Below, piece after piece: positions 25,901 through 31,971 of a stretch of DNA of 64,000 bases (its first letter is position 1; every line of letters begins with the position of its first letter). The notes under the pieces were generated by a model that was not told where the DNA came from, ran no database searches, and was given only the letters and a program-made list of their open reading frames with translations. A program made the translations under genes and the position numbers. The stretch comes from Anaerolineae bacterium (GTDB lineage: Bacteria; Chloroflexota; Anaerolineae; Promineifilales; Promineifilaceae): positions 39,157 through 103,156 of the forward strand of contig JAHDWK010000024.1 of assembly GCA_023382655.1 (NCBI GenBank), read 5' to 3'.

Positions 25901-27667
25901 ACGCCTGCCGTCACGCGCACCTTCCAAAGCCTGGTGACGGGGTTGCAGCCAGGCGAAGTGCGCCAAGTGGCCGAGGGCACGCAGGTGGCCTACACTCTGT
26001 CGGGCGGCTCCAACTACCTGACCCTGCCCCCGCTCTACGTCACCGCGGCCCGGCTGGCGGCTTTGGAACCACCCTTGCACACCAGACCGGCGGGCGGCAC
26101 AGCCGTGTACGAACTCAGCCTCACCAATCTGACCGCCACGCCGGACAATTACACCATCACCGTCAGCGGGCCGCTGGCCGATTGGACAACCGCGCCCGCC
26201 ACTGTGCCCATCCCGGCTAACAGCATGATTGTTGTGCCTCTGACGGTGACGATTCCGGCCACGGCCGTGCCGGACACCCTGCCGCTGCTGGTGAATGTGG
26301 ACAACGGCAGCGGCGATGAAGATGTGGCCGCCGAATTGACCATCACCGATGGTGTGGATGTGTCCATCAATCCGGCGTCACAAACGGCGGCGGTGGGTGA
26401 AACGGCCGTCTACACCCTGACCATCGCCAACCTGGAAACCACCGACCAGAATTACACAGTCGCTCCGTCCGGGCTGGCCGACGTGACCCTTCCCGGCAAC
26501 TTCTTCGTCCCGGCGGGGCAGGTAGCCGACTTTGCCTTCACTGCCAGCGCCACGGCCGCCGGGCCGCAGCCGTTCACATTGCTGGTCATTGCCGTTTCCA
26601 GCGGGGCCACCGACAGCGCGGATGCGGTGCTGGATGTGGCAGCGGGTTCGGGGGTGGCGTTGGCGCTGACGCCTGATCCGGCAGTGGCCGGGCCCGGCAG
26701 TACGGCCGTCCTCACCCTCACCGTCACCAACACCGGCAACCAGCCAGACAGCTTCGATCTGGACGTGGATGCGCCAGCCAGTTGGAGCGTGGAACTGTTG
26801 ATGAACGGCCAGCCGGTGAACAGTGTCACCCTGCCGCCGCACATCTACAATTCACAAGAGCTGACGCTGCTGGTGACGCCTAATGTGGCCGCGTCTCCGG
26901 GAGATTACCCGGTGACGGCAACGGCCGTTTCCCAGAGTGACCCGGCTATCACCGCCAGTACATCAGGCATAGTACAGGTCATTAACCGGGGTGTACAAAT
27001 CAGCATCCTTTCCGGCCCGACGACGGTGGATCCGCGGGATACGGCCGTCTGGCAGGTGCGCGTCAGCAATACCGGGCAGCTAGCTGACACCTTTGATTTA
27101 CAGGTGGCGGGGCTGTTTGCTCTGGTAGGCGCCTTCTCCACCAATGCTGTCACCCTTTCACCTGGGCAGTCGGAAACGGTACAGTTCACGGCCGACAACA
27201 TGGAACACATCTTGCCCGGCGTGTATGATCTCGTCGTAGCTGCCCAATCACAGGCGAACGGCAACATCATCAGCCAGGACGAAACGGCCGTGACCCTGCT
27301 GGCCTACGAAGGCGTCATCGCCACCTTCATCCCGCTCTCACAAACGGTGACAGGTACGCTGACCGCCGCCTTTATGCTGGTAGTGACGAACACGGGCAAT
27401 GTGAATACGCTGTACGAATTCAGCAGCAGCGTACCGGGCGCGTCCAGCAGCGTCAGCCAGGACGCCATCCAACTGCCCGCCCACAACACCGCTGCCATTC
27501 TGGTGACGGTGACCGCGCCGGGTGGGGGGACGTATGAGGTGACGGGTACGGCCGTGTCCGCCAATAACACTACCGCCAGCGCCACCGCCACCCTCATCAT
27601 CCCCGGCGGCCCGCCGCCGCCACCGGATAACCTGGTGCTTTACCTGCCTATTGTCGTCAAGCCGTAA
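16922..27667 (+). CDS. Giant secreted multidomain protein (3,581 residues)
   Basis: A signal peptide (about 1-34) is followed by a DUF11-like beta domain (about 60-210) and a transglutaminase-like domain (about 240-370): GNSTDKSSLLIAMLRSAGIP, HWWVEAY and NLDPS. The histidine and aspartate are kept, but the cysteine position reads serine, so cross-linking activity is doubtful. Beta-sandwich regions follow, then three homologous modules of about 260 residues each (from about 1718, 1980 and 2245; GYAEVFVDG, VTVTGIQNPF, DYxDxWDG), possibly carbohydrate-binding. Seven VCBS/FG-GAP repeats (about 2533-2906; DxDGDGxxE) should form a calcium-stabilised propeller, and NEW3/CARDB-like domains lead to the tail LVLYLPIVVKP. 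GGAGG lies before the ATG. Probably a cell-surface or matrix adhesin; no catalytic site is certain. Confidence 0.9.
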   Translation: MKTPKWLHAFISLIVSISLLLQFIVPIIPPLHAAQIKDTTRSRLRFAVTPPHTSASLLLGPSAPISVSRVQSSYHSGDEITITYIVHNNLPPTGQPNVAPGATYTDTIDALAAFEPATDANTLHEVSLATTLTAAATYIDSSLPPVQSGNTYTWELGDVLPYGRTTLTLTVQTANTAPDFTNLDTGATATADLWDSSVNDSARPAVLTPDSVSASYTEGTVDADPLDKDMLAITAVSTQDPIAAFETVRGFTHDPYEGSLRGTRGTLWGEAGNSTDKSSLLIAMLRSAGIPARYRHGSLDTAEAQTILASMFPAAQGVAGYVPDDVVTADPVNDPALITLIQDHWWVEAYLPGSGWTNLDPSFPDAEPGDIFATPGSNDRIAELPDSLRHKVTLSLEVEQYNTFPVGGTNLTTFRPLTATYATAQIAARSVSIGHFVTTETDGGVYSTVQHTYTPYFAVDGDDFLTAGDEFQDLLTNFPLATVFTTAEWITVETEDVDGQTTTFTREVKDLIGLDLRLNGGNLNIELPADNAAFTSFDDAFALWFLPNQLANPEYAARSRATNFYDVLDSAVTAVNLPDPIETPEETAAMNEAKVEYFLARNEQYALGGLAFVELADPTTQDIEQYLRVKLFYDQPRIIIASSAVQPDDTIQKTMDLRSTEAEAIVYPDQSVDALDSAQWLKATAESYFEGNVIEQLSGELPLTTARLFDEMQAQGIQPVLITPADMDLLAVYLPDSAAYAHAVAALLEGKNVLIPQSPVLVDSEPLLGWWEIDPQTGVVTGVLQNGLHGAFIEYAMLVEIFGFAVTLNEAAGYQKVVADMWSCIARNVVPALQGNPIPTEDCVPTWFSPTPPWVPPLTWFPPNRTSAVAGVQTEPPQRQMGGDTSWRYLPAHQCPIANCGLEQFALPYTDQAAIPLPEMMFGYNDSFGGAIQAGRVLTVTDNGGSGGPTLTLGSNPTSGTVLPGREYWFDVTAVANFDGLVNVWAYVPDGWQVRFDDNLQANVVAKPGTLPGTYTVQIVGQPQDYPDVLVMAEHTITIPDDDSLLLGWEAEPNITVPIGDATLDDVSNQTNDAEAEIPNSAFRLGVVNFSGQSKTLDVTVTGAPAGWVVLDGRQQTSTSFELGPNERSQPGLYVVPPTLPAPGTAFDMIVEVSDGVQSESVSIPWAMPGQAHNYLQLSPETLYLSPGQSADFTLAMSNVGNASGNFPITADTPLTDSSISNLQSPISLSPGASHIQTPTLSIDADAPHGRYPLTFSSPAPASYSQYALGEIFVLTPNAGAIAEAATCDLGETALPAALQSLALAADELEVSCEAGSCSVYAKDQTIAALGSVAHYAEVASPLITVVPDLEAIGADLTAHTDPADVLADLDNLAAVANQLGLELCAIEAHLPDARFSPYLDAVLLGDTATLTLTVQNLGNLATTYAVTVTTPTGDQTFSPSLDPGDTAVLPINTSPAALGSYDLIANVVAEDSILATDTAVARLNVVDKFVQVTAVAANPPFVETGTSSTDLSVTVANVAGIRQDLTAHTQILAPGGSIQWSDDIPVTLLIGNPRAYDLATVNTSGWAAGVYTLTVDLAVADGSGVGYLGVGQGLGVSHSVSPLIVPIGDITVTTTITTELLGETILPPTSTQTLYDWPERPVIGNRLTVIGEEEPVSGEQSLLGRQFAFGVIDNTEPIPDSRLPITDNQDNIQPIADHRSPITVNHSPQTTWAITRTENSDAAVTYTGSWTAVTNSTADFASNGDYHYSQTTGDFASFNFSGTWIGVGFASSTASGYAEVFVDGASQGLVDLYSRSTDVKRVTIDGLSDTSHVITVTVTGIQNPFSSNDRVNIDYFDTWDGTTMPDGAYEQDHVRVWLSDGWANQNDANASGGSYYRSGHTAWFPFTSDGVSDSITFQAMTYGNSEKVAIYLDDTFQRYLNLQDFTVHTETLTFDGLPAGPHVLTVRAYRGQATIDLFTVPATEPATPPPTIGSFHRHEENDLSILYNGFSFPQTDTTWSSDLNDVVSDHYMVDSGTAGDTISFTFSGVSVGVGFYASTQSGYAEILIDGVSQGIVDTYRREPTILPVYFHNLPNTSHTLTINVLGQKNPFASNDVVHLDYIDVWDGTSLPDGTFEEVDARLHRSYRWSLENNTQASGGQFLEDAITGYANAWFPFTGDSVTFRTIANNQGSQWTKVSLDGQPLAEINLYNNTAVSRTYSFNNLGPGLHVLQLERYHGELMIDAFTTPGNPPFYQTPVYTGVVRYEEDDPMLVYNGTAAYNQRPQTWDEEYQWDSSSGYSVLSTTANDTVSLTFDGRWASVGFFTNQYGGQAEIFVDGVSYGTVGTYSAAADVKSFPVTGLLTGTHTISVTVLGIPDPPSTQSRIYLDYIDVWDGQPMPDEISNASQVEMNGRIHISDLLNTVSHPNGINSDYVVNGAGNYPGNVWYAFTGDSLTFYGFSASFGTNLVDLYVDGQFVQAIDQFYPFSQQPIAHHFRGFGEGAHVAHISNNIGIRVDAFASNQPPIAYQPLAEWWESDRTGGASWWGGVHSSLATGDVDGDGSVEIALTASHLGPNGELFLLRGDGQDAGNGDPIIWSVAYNIFNGFEHVGGVALADLDGQPGAEIVTANTLGVYAYHHDGTPYWSTNAVASNRFYGTPSVGNLDLDTEPEIVINLNTNLVVFEPDGAIAWQTADTDSWGIPVLADLTGDGLLDILVHDYDDTLYLYDYNLGNPQLVWTAVFTNPLHAYGAPAVADLDGDGLPEAVMASETLLFAFNGADGSVQWTAPLDPGRTGGVNIADIDGDGAVEIIASSLFNGGTLYAFEADGTLIWTALAPDSSPLNTSAADLDGDGAFEILWNGDGQGFTIYDGRTGAILFNEPLAYSATGTDIPVAADVDGDGYAEVIVPAFGGIRVFGFDGVWGPARPLWNQLNYHITNIEDDLTAPFSEVNSWDTHNTYRAQTELVHPLPNYSVNLTHTAAITGVTVLPGSFNVPPTSSADPVYGWEYSQNWTTPAVTRTFQSLVTGLQPGEVRQVAEGTQVAYTLSGGSNYLTLPPLYVTAARLAALEPPLHTRPAGGTAVYELSLTNLTATPDNYTITVSGPLADWTTAPATVPIPANSMIVVPLTVTIPATAVPDTLPLLVNVDNGSGDEDVAAELTITDGVDVSINPASQTAAVGETAVYTLTIANLETTDQNYTVAPSGLADVTLPGNFFVPAGQVADFAFTASATAAGPQPFTLLVIAVSSGATDSADAVLDVAAGSGVALALTPDPAVAGPGSTAVLTLTVTNTGNQPDSFDLDVDAPASWSVELLMNGQPVNSVTLPPHIYNSQELTLLVTPNVAASPGDYPVTATAVSQSDPAITASTSGIVQVINRGVQISILSGPTTVDPRDTAVWQVRVSNTGQLADTFDLQVAGLFALVGAFSTNAVTLSPGQSETVQFTADNMEHILPGVYDLVVAAQSQANGNIISQDETAVTLLAYEGVIATFIPLSQTVTGTLTAAFMLVVTNTGNVNTLYEFSSSVPGASSSVSQDAIQLPAHNTAAILVTVTAPGGGTYEVTGTAVSANNTTASATATLIIPGGPPPPPDNLVLYLPIVVKP
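21861..22040. repeat. Hairpin-type repeat embedded in the giant coding sequence
   Basis: GGTTAACGGTAATCGGTGA (21861-21879) and TCACCGATCACCGTTAACC (22022-22040) pair with one mismatch. Further GGTAATCGG and CCGATTACCGATAACCG copies lie at 21847-21859 and 21966-21982. The arms are built of short direct repeats, as in the intergenic elements, and the insertion stays in frame. Confidence 0.75.
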
Positions 27668-27671
27668 AACA

Positions 27672-27710
27672 AAAAGACCCGAAGGGTTTTGGAAACCCTT
27701 CGGGTCTTTT
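27672..27710 (+). terminator. Terminator of the giant gene (GACCCGAAGGGTTT family)
   Basis: AAAAGACCCGAAGGGTTT (27672-27689), loop TGG, and its perfect complement ending in TTTTT. The symmetrical A and T flanks make it bidirectional. Confidence 0.92.
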
Positions 27711-27769
27711 TGTGTTCCAAAATATGGTTTGAAGATAGGCTATAGCTATAGGCCTAACGGTGACTTGCC

Positions 27770-28669
27770 TTACTTACCCCCAAAGTCTGACGCACTCAAA
27801 TATGCTTCGCTAGTTTGGGATGAGTGCCTCCTAATACGATCTATTACATCTGCCAACGACATGACGCCGGAAAGTATCAAGTAGATGTGACTGTGATCTA
27901 AGAGCAACAAAGGTGTCTTTGGTTTAGATGCAGTTTTCTTCGCAACCGAGGAATATCCTGCCATCGAAACCATGACACCCATTGTATTGTCAGCCTTATC
28001 ATTCACTTTCGACAAAAATGTGTCGACATCAGGCGCATCTGCTTGCTTTTCAGTAAATTTCAGTTCGATAAGATATGTAGTACCGTCTATTTGACGCCCG
28101 TCGTGCCAGTAGGGTCGCCGATTTACAATTTCACTGAAATCCAGTAAATCAAAGAACCAATCTTGAAAATCATATCCTGCCTGCTGAGACCCCACTTTTT
28201 TAGCTAGTTCATCAATCCTTGAGTTTAATATTTGAAGATCTGTTTGAGAACGTCTGACCTCTGATTGCCGTTCTCGAAATCGTTGCTGTGCTTCCTCCTT
28301 GTCCCTACGCTGCTGTAGCTCTTCCTCTTGCTTTTCAACATACAGTCTAAGACTCCTAACCGAATTCGTAGCCTCTTTAACCTTTTGTGCCGAATCTTCC
28401 CAATTCTGTAGATCAGGAAAACTTTCTTGTTCTGCAAGAAATACAGCCATTTGAAGAATGATCTTTCGACCATTATCTGTTTTTTGAAGCGTTGCAAAGA
28501 CTCGATCTAAGAACTCGCGTTTACTTTCATCTTGACCCCAAGTTGCAAGAAAGTTCGATGAAATCCGGCATTCGCCCAAGAATTTTCTGAGCGCACTTTT
28601 GCGCCAAAATGATTTTAGTGCAGCATCATAGACTAAGGTGATCAGGTGTGGTGTAACTCTGTCTATCAT
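27770..28669 (-). CDS. PD-(D/E)XK nuclease-like protein
   Basis: 299 residues from the ATG at 28669 (a TTG six codons upstream is possible; neither has a clear ribosome site). The N-terminal ~100 residues are helical, then a coiled coil (about 115-165, EKQEEELQQRRDKEEAQQRF). The C-terminal domain has the restriction-like core FQDWFFDLLD, QIDGTTYLIELKF (D...ExK) and a following VSMAGYSSVA strand, as in Mrr-like and other restriction-type nucleases. The target cannot be told. There is no ACGGCCGT and A+T content is higher than in the neighbours, so recent acquisition is likely. It lies next to HicAB in a defence-type stretch. Confidence 0.7.
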   Translation of the reverse strand: MIDRVTPHLITLVYDAALKSFWRKSALRKFLGECRISSNFLATWGQDESKREFLDRVFATLQKTDNGRKIILQMAVFLAEQESFPDLQNWEDSAQKVKEATNSVRSLRLYVEKQEEELQQRRDKEEAQQRFRERQSEVRRSQTDLQILNSRIDELAKKVGSQQAGYDFQDWFFDLLDFSEIVNRRPYWHDGRQIDGTTYLIELKFTEKQADAPDVDTFLSKVNDKADNTMGVMVSMAGYSSVAKKTASKPKTPLLLLDHSHIYLILSGVMSLADVIDRIRRHSSQTSEAYLSASDFGGK

Positions 28670-28856
28670 ATGAATTCGGAAGCTCAATATGCAGTATAGT
28701 CGGTGACTTTAGCATCAATCCGGTTATTCCTGTACGGTCGTCCCCCTCACAACGGTAAAACCGGATCCAATATACACCAGCTACGCGGCGTGGTGCATCA
28801 AGGTGTGGAAAGAGAGGGAAGGTCTGAAACATTGAGACCTACAATGGGTATGTTTG

Positions 28857-29042
28857 TCACTCTTCGTCATTTTGCAGCATTTTGATGATGTGCCGGGCCA
28901 GATGTTCATTGATTTCCCGATGGCGTGGAACTGGCTGGGAGACGCCTGTTTGGGGATTGGTGTACCAATCGTGGTTTGCTCCGTGCCGTATGAGAACGCA
29001 GCCGAAACTTTCAATCTTTTTGATCAAGGCGGTACGCTTCAC
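28857..29042 (-). CDS. hicA: HicA-type mRNA interferase toxin
   Basis: 61 residues with the compact dsRBD-like HicA fold: MKRTALIKKIESFGCVLIR, the catalytic histidine in RHGANHDWY, NPQTGVSQPVPRHREINEHL and ARHIIKML. HicA toxins cleave mRNA and are held inactive by HicB. Its ATG overlaps the end of the hicB-like gene by four bases (ATGA), so translation is coupled. The order here is antitoxin first. Length is normal. Confidence 0.92.
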   Translation of the reverse strand: MKRTALIKKIESFGCVLIRHGANHDWYTNPQTGVSQPVPRHREINEHLARHIIKMLQNDEE

Positions 29043-29230
29043 GCGACGACTAACTCCTCAACTTTACGGATGCCGGGAATGTGACCATCGGTTATATCAT
29101 GGTATAACTCTTTCAAAAGCTCTTTGAGTTCATCCAGAGTTTCACCCTGTGTCCAATAATCAGGGTAGTCCTGAAGATAACCCAGCCAATCATCACCTTC
29201 TTGCCAATAAACAATGTTTACCGCTTGCAT
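29039..29230 (-). CDS. hicB: HicB-type antitoxin (short form)
   Basis: 63 residues with the partially degraded RNase H-like HicB fold: VNIVYWQEGDDWLGYLQDYP, TQGETLDELKELLKELYHDI and GIRKVEELVV. It ends without the C-terminal DNA-binding helix found in longer HicB proteins, so autoregulation may differ. It should bind and neutralise the HicA toxin encoded immediately downstream with a 4-bp overlap. No ACGGCCGT occurs in the pair. Confidence 0.9.
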   Translation of the reverse strand: MQAVNIVYWQEGDDWLGYLQDYPDYWTQGETLDELKELLKELYHDITDGHIPGIRKVEELVVA

Positions 29231-29372
29231 GATTACCGTCCTTGTCAGGGCAATCCCCTGATTCTGGTTTGGATTATGAGTTTGAGTAATTGTAATTTGA
29301 GCAAGAGAGATTGGTCAAGGGCAATAAGATAAGTTGTGTGGGGAGCAGCAATTAACCCAAGCTGTAGACGAC

Positions 29373-29407
29373 AAGACCCGCAGGGTTTCCAAAACCCTGC
29401 GGATCTT
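29373..29407. repeat. Hairpin of the GACCCGCAGGGTTT family
   Basis: AAGACCCGCAGGGTTT and AAACCCTGCGGATCTT pair with one mismatch, with a T-run on the plus side. It sits upstream of hicB and downstream of the hydrolase remnant, so it belongs to neither as a normal terminator in its plus-strand orientation. The rest of 29231-29499 holds no gene. Confidence 0.7.
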
Positions 29408-29499
29408 GCGGTTTTATTGGAGGGGAGAGGAGTAGGAGGGAGGTACGGCCGTGATCCCTCAACGACTTGCCTAACATTCCGCTCGCCCTGCGACAAGAG

Positions 29500-29640
29500 T
29501 TATACTCCATCTTGAATGAATTGGAGTATCCGCTGTTTCAACCATTCGGGTTGATCAACCATCATCAGATGCCCGGCATTCGTCACTATCTCTGCGGATA
29601 CCAGGCCGGGGATCAATTTCTGTGCTCGCTCAATCGCCAT
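29500..29640 (-). pseudogene. C-terminal remnant of an alpha/beta hydrolase
   Basis: A 46-codon minus-strand frame reads MAIERAQKLIPGLVSAEIV, then the catalytic-histidine segment TNAGHLMMVDQPEWLKQRI and ends LQFIQDGV-stop. This is the characteristic end of alpha/beta hydrolase-fold enzymes. An in-frame stop lies shortly upstream of the methionine, and the rest of the enzyme (lid, nucleophile elbow) is absent. Confidence 0.7.
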
Positions 29641-29823
29641 ACGCGGAATGGCTCAAACGATTCTTGCCAAGAATCGTTGCTATACTCTAAATGCCAGGGA
29701 TGATTGACCTGCTCCACGCCGGACTGCTACAATGATTCCTGTTGTAAGGAATTGAGTTGGCGGTTATCGTGCAGACACAGGGCTTAAATTCCAGGTTGTA
29801 GGGTTCCCGCCTGATCCGGCTTA

Positions 29824-29889
29824 GTTCAACTCAGGATTATGCGGCGGCTCCGCAGCCTCCGCGCCGCATGAATCCTTACTTTGTTGGGC
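29824..29889 (+). other. attC-like integron recombination site
   Basis: GTTCAAC (29824-29830) fits the RYYYAAC box and GTTGGGC (29883-29889) fits GTTRRRY. Between them GGATT + ATGCGGCG pairs with CGCCGCAT + AATCC, leaving a single extrahelical G at 29870, as in folded attC sites. Total length is 66 bp, within the attC range. The Imm5-like ORF starts 26 bases later. The R boxes pair with G-T mismatches, and no integrase is in view. Confidence 0.55.
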
Positions 29890-29914
29890 AGATGCAAGAA
29901 GGACAGGTGCAGCC

Positions 29915-30430
29915 ATGATTCTCCCCAAGGACCGCGACCCTCGCTTCATTACTATCCGCCGCGGCGGGACGCTCACGGATTTGGACCATCAGCTTCTCGC
30001 CTTGTGGGCGGCCGCGTGCGCAGAGCACGTTCTGCCTCTCTTCGAGTCGGTGCAGCCCTCGGACCCGCGGCCCCGCCAGGCGATCGAGCAAACTCGGGCC
30101 TGGGCGCGCGGCGAGATCAGAATGTCTCAGTCCCGCACGGCGGGTGGCCATGCCATGGCTGCGGCAAGAGAGTTGAACGGAGCCGCTCGGCACGCCGCAT
30201 ATGCTGCCGGCCAGGCGGCAGCGGTGGCGCATGTCGCCGCACACGAGCTCGGTGCTGCGGCCTACGCGATCAAGGCCGCGCGTGCGGCTGCCTCTAAAGG
30301 TGAGGGGGAGAGGGCTGGCCGGCTTGAGTGTCAGTGGCAGCGCGAACAACTGCCGGAGGCGATTCGCGGGCTTGTTCTGGACGACCAGCGGCTTAGAAAC
30401 GACATTTGCTGGTCGGTGTTCGACTGCTGA
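29915..30430 (+). CDS. Imm5-like putative immunity protein
   Basis: 171 residues, mostly helical and alanine-rich: LWAAACAEHVLPLFESVQP, DPRPRQAIEQTRAWARGE, then long runs of ARHAAYAAGQAAAVAHVAAH and LGAAAYAIKA. This matches the Imm5-type family found as polymorphic-toxin immunity proteins and as orphan cassette genes. No toxin is adjacent. Codon use is more GC-rich than flanking genes and there is no ACGGCCGT, so it is probably acquired. The attC-like site ending 26 bases upstream suggests a gene cassette. Confidence 0.7.
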   Translation: MILPKDRDPRFITIRRGGTLTDLDHQLLALWAAACAEHVLPLFESVQPSDPRPRQAIEQTRAWARGEIRMSQSRTAGGHAMAAARELNGAARHAAYAAGQAAAVAHVAAHELGAAAYAIKAARAAASKGEGERAGRLECQWQREQLPEAIRGLVLDDQRLRNDICWSVFDC

Positions 30431-30470
30431 CGGGCCGTCAGCGCACGCCGTCAGGTACCTGGAGAATCCT

Positions 30471-30911
30471 TTGAACAGTAGTCAACTTTTCTGGTGGCGT
30501 TTACTCGTGGCCGTCACGGCGGGCCTCGTGCTGTTCGGGCTAATTCTTGTGGTCATGCCCGGCTTCACGTTGCAAGGTTTCAGCCTGCTCGTTTATGGAT
30601 CTACCGCACATCTCAGTACATTTGGCCCGGAGGCTGTGGCCTATATCAGTCTCGTCCATGCCGTTTTGGGGGCTGTCATGTTCGGTTGGGGTGTCTTGTT
30701 TATGTTTCTGGCGCTTGGCCCCATCCGTAGGGGTTCCCTAGACGCATGGCGCATGTTCGCTGTCTCACTGGTTGCCTGGTTCATCCCCGACACCGCATTT
30801 TCATTGCTTTCGGGCTTCTGGCAAAACGCTGTTCTCAATGTAGGGTTTGCGCTTATGTTTGCCATTCCGCTCATCGCCTTACGGCCGTTCGTCAAACATG
30901 AGCGCACCTGA
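30471..30911 (+). CDS. Hypothetical four-helix membrane protein
   Basis: 146 residues starting at a TTG (30471) with GGAG six bases upstream. Four hydrophobic helices: about 10-32, 55-78, 95-115 and 120-138. No family motif recognised. An ATG-less start is unusual, but the ribosome site and the end of similarity to a membrane protein both support it. It follows the Imm5-like gene by 40 bp and could belong to the same imported segment or cassette. One ACGGCCGT near its end suggests either residence in the genome for some time or native origin. Confidence 0.65.
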   Translation: MNSSQLFWWRLLVAVTAGLVLFGLILVVMPGFTLQGFSLLVYGSTAHLSTFGPEAVAYISLVHAVLGAVMFGWGVLFMFLALGPIRRGSLDAWRMFAVSLVAWFIPDTAFSLLSGFWQNAVLNVGFALMFAIPLIALRPFVKHERT

Positions 30912-30934
30912 CAACCCACGCCAACGGGGGGATT

Positions 30935-30967
30935 AGATTGGTTCAATCTTGGAGATTGCCCCAATCT
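30935..30967. repeat. Hairpin of the AGATTGGTTCAATCT family
   Basis: AGATTGGTTCAATCT (30935-30949) faces AGATTGCCCCAATCT (30953-30967), two mismatches. Sister copies lie at 39327, 51935 and 52713. Confidence 0.7.
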
Positions 30968-30984
30968 CTGGCTATAATCTCCCC

Positions 30985-31110
30985 ATGTCTGTCCAGCTCA
31001 TCCAACAATATCACCATAAAGTTGAATACATTATCCGCTATGGTGGCAGCCGGAAGGAAACGGCCGTGCGTAAGAGAGAATTACCGGGTGACTCCAGAAG
31101 AAAAAACTGA
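30985..31110 (+). pseudogene. N-terminal remnant of a restriction/helicase-type protein
   Basis: A 41-codon frame, MSVQLIQQYHHKVEYIIRY then GGSRKETAVRK, resembles the opening of type ISP/IIG restriction-modification proteins (YHxxVExIxxYGG then ETAxR). After ETAVRK it reads unrelated residues and stops. A perfect TATAAT (30973-30978) lies six bases before the ATG. The truncation follows an ACGGCCGT copy (31061-31068) within a few codons. Confidence 0.55.
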
Positions 31111-31753
31111 ACTCCTGGATTTAATGGCTTTGTGGCGCAATGAGGGCTTAACGCCCTTGTCTCACATCGTGGGTTTTTCCCATCTGCTTTTAGATGGGGA
31201 GTTAGGAGAGTTAAATGAGGAGCAACGTCGAACAATAGAGATAGTGTTCAAAGCTGGGATACAGGCGACTGCATGTTGGAACATAGCCAACACGTATCTT
31301 CGTCTCCAGTATGGGACAGATATACACAAGTATAGCTCAGTTAGGTTGAGAGATGTCGTTGACGAAGCCACGTCCCACCTGAATAAGCTGAAAACATTTA
31401 GCTACATAAGCACAGACGTCCCTCTAGATTTGCCGTTGATTGAAGAACGCTGGCCTCTTCAGGCAGTCTTTGTTTACATACTTGACTCAGATTTTCTGCG
31501 ACACTACAACAAGTCGGCTACTATAACTGCCCGCCCCCAAGACGGTGCCAAAATTCAAGTCCAGATTGAACTCGAGGGGATCATTAAGCCAGATGCTGAT
31601 TTGAATCCACAAAGGCTCCTCCACCCTGGAGGATCTATATCTGTTGCCCAACTGATCATCGTACGGCATGGGGGAGAGTTGCAGATTCAGAATATTCAAG
31701 AGAATTTAGTGTTCAAATTCACTTTACCAATTTGGAATCGGAAGGTGGACTAA
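31088..31753 (+). CDS. Histidine-kinase-like protein with degenerate ATPase domain
   Basis: About 221 residues if the GTG at 31088 is used; an ATG at 31124 is the alternative. LTPLSHIVGFSHLLLDGELG, then LNEEQRRTIEIV, is a HisKA-type dimerisation helix pair with a candidate phospho-histidine. The C-terminal half (DVVDEATSHLNKLKTF, SISVAQLIIVRHGGELQIQ, FKFTLPIW) follows the HATPase strand pattern, but the N-box and G1/G2 glycines are not recognisable. It has no sensor or transmembrane region. It overlaps the restriction remnant upstream. It may be a scaffold or a decayed kinase. A+T-rich with no octamer in the body. Confidence 0.6.
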   Translation: MTPEEKTELLDLMALWRNEGLTPLSHIVGFSHLLLDGELGELNEEQRRTIEIVFKAGIQATACWNIANTYLRLQYGTDIHKYSSVRLRDVVDEATSHLNKLKTFSYISTDVPLDLPLIEERWPLQAVFVYILDSDFLRHYNKSATITARPQDGAKIQVQIELEGIIKPDADLNPQRLLHPGGSISVAQLIIVRHGGELQIQNIQENLVFKFTLPIWNRKVD

Positions 31754-31834
31754 CAACGCTTACATATGGGGTCACTCCCCACCCCCGCCACCGATAGAGC
31801 CACCGGTTGAAGAACCGGGTTCGTGATTCGTGAA

Positions 31835-31879
31835 CCGTAATCCATAATCCGTAATCGGACTACGGATTACGGATTACGG
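31835..31879. repeat. Hairpin of the CCGTAATCC family
   Basis: CCGTAATCCATAATCCGTA (31835-31853) and TACGGATTACGGATTACGG (31861-31879) pair with one mismatch. Each arm is itself two direct copies of about 10 bp. Related words appear at 32580-32618. Confidence 0.8.
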
Positions 31880-31971
31880 CCTACGCTTTACTTGCTTTTT
31901 TGTTCATCCCAAATGGCGTATACTGGCGTGTGTAAAATCAAACCACATATTGAACCAGAGAGGTAAGCCCG

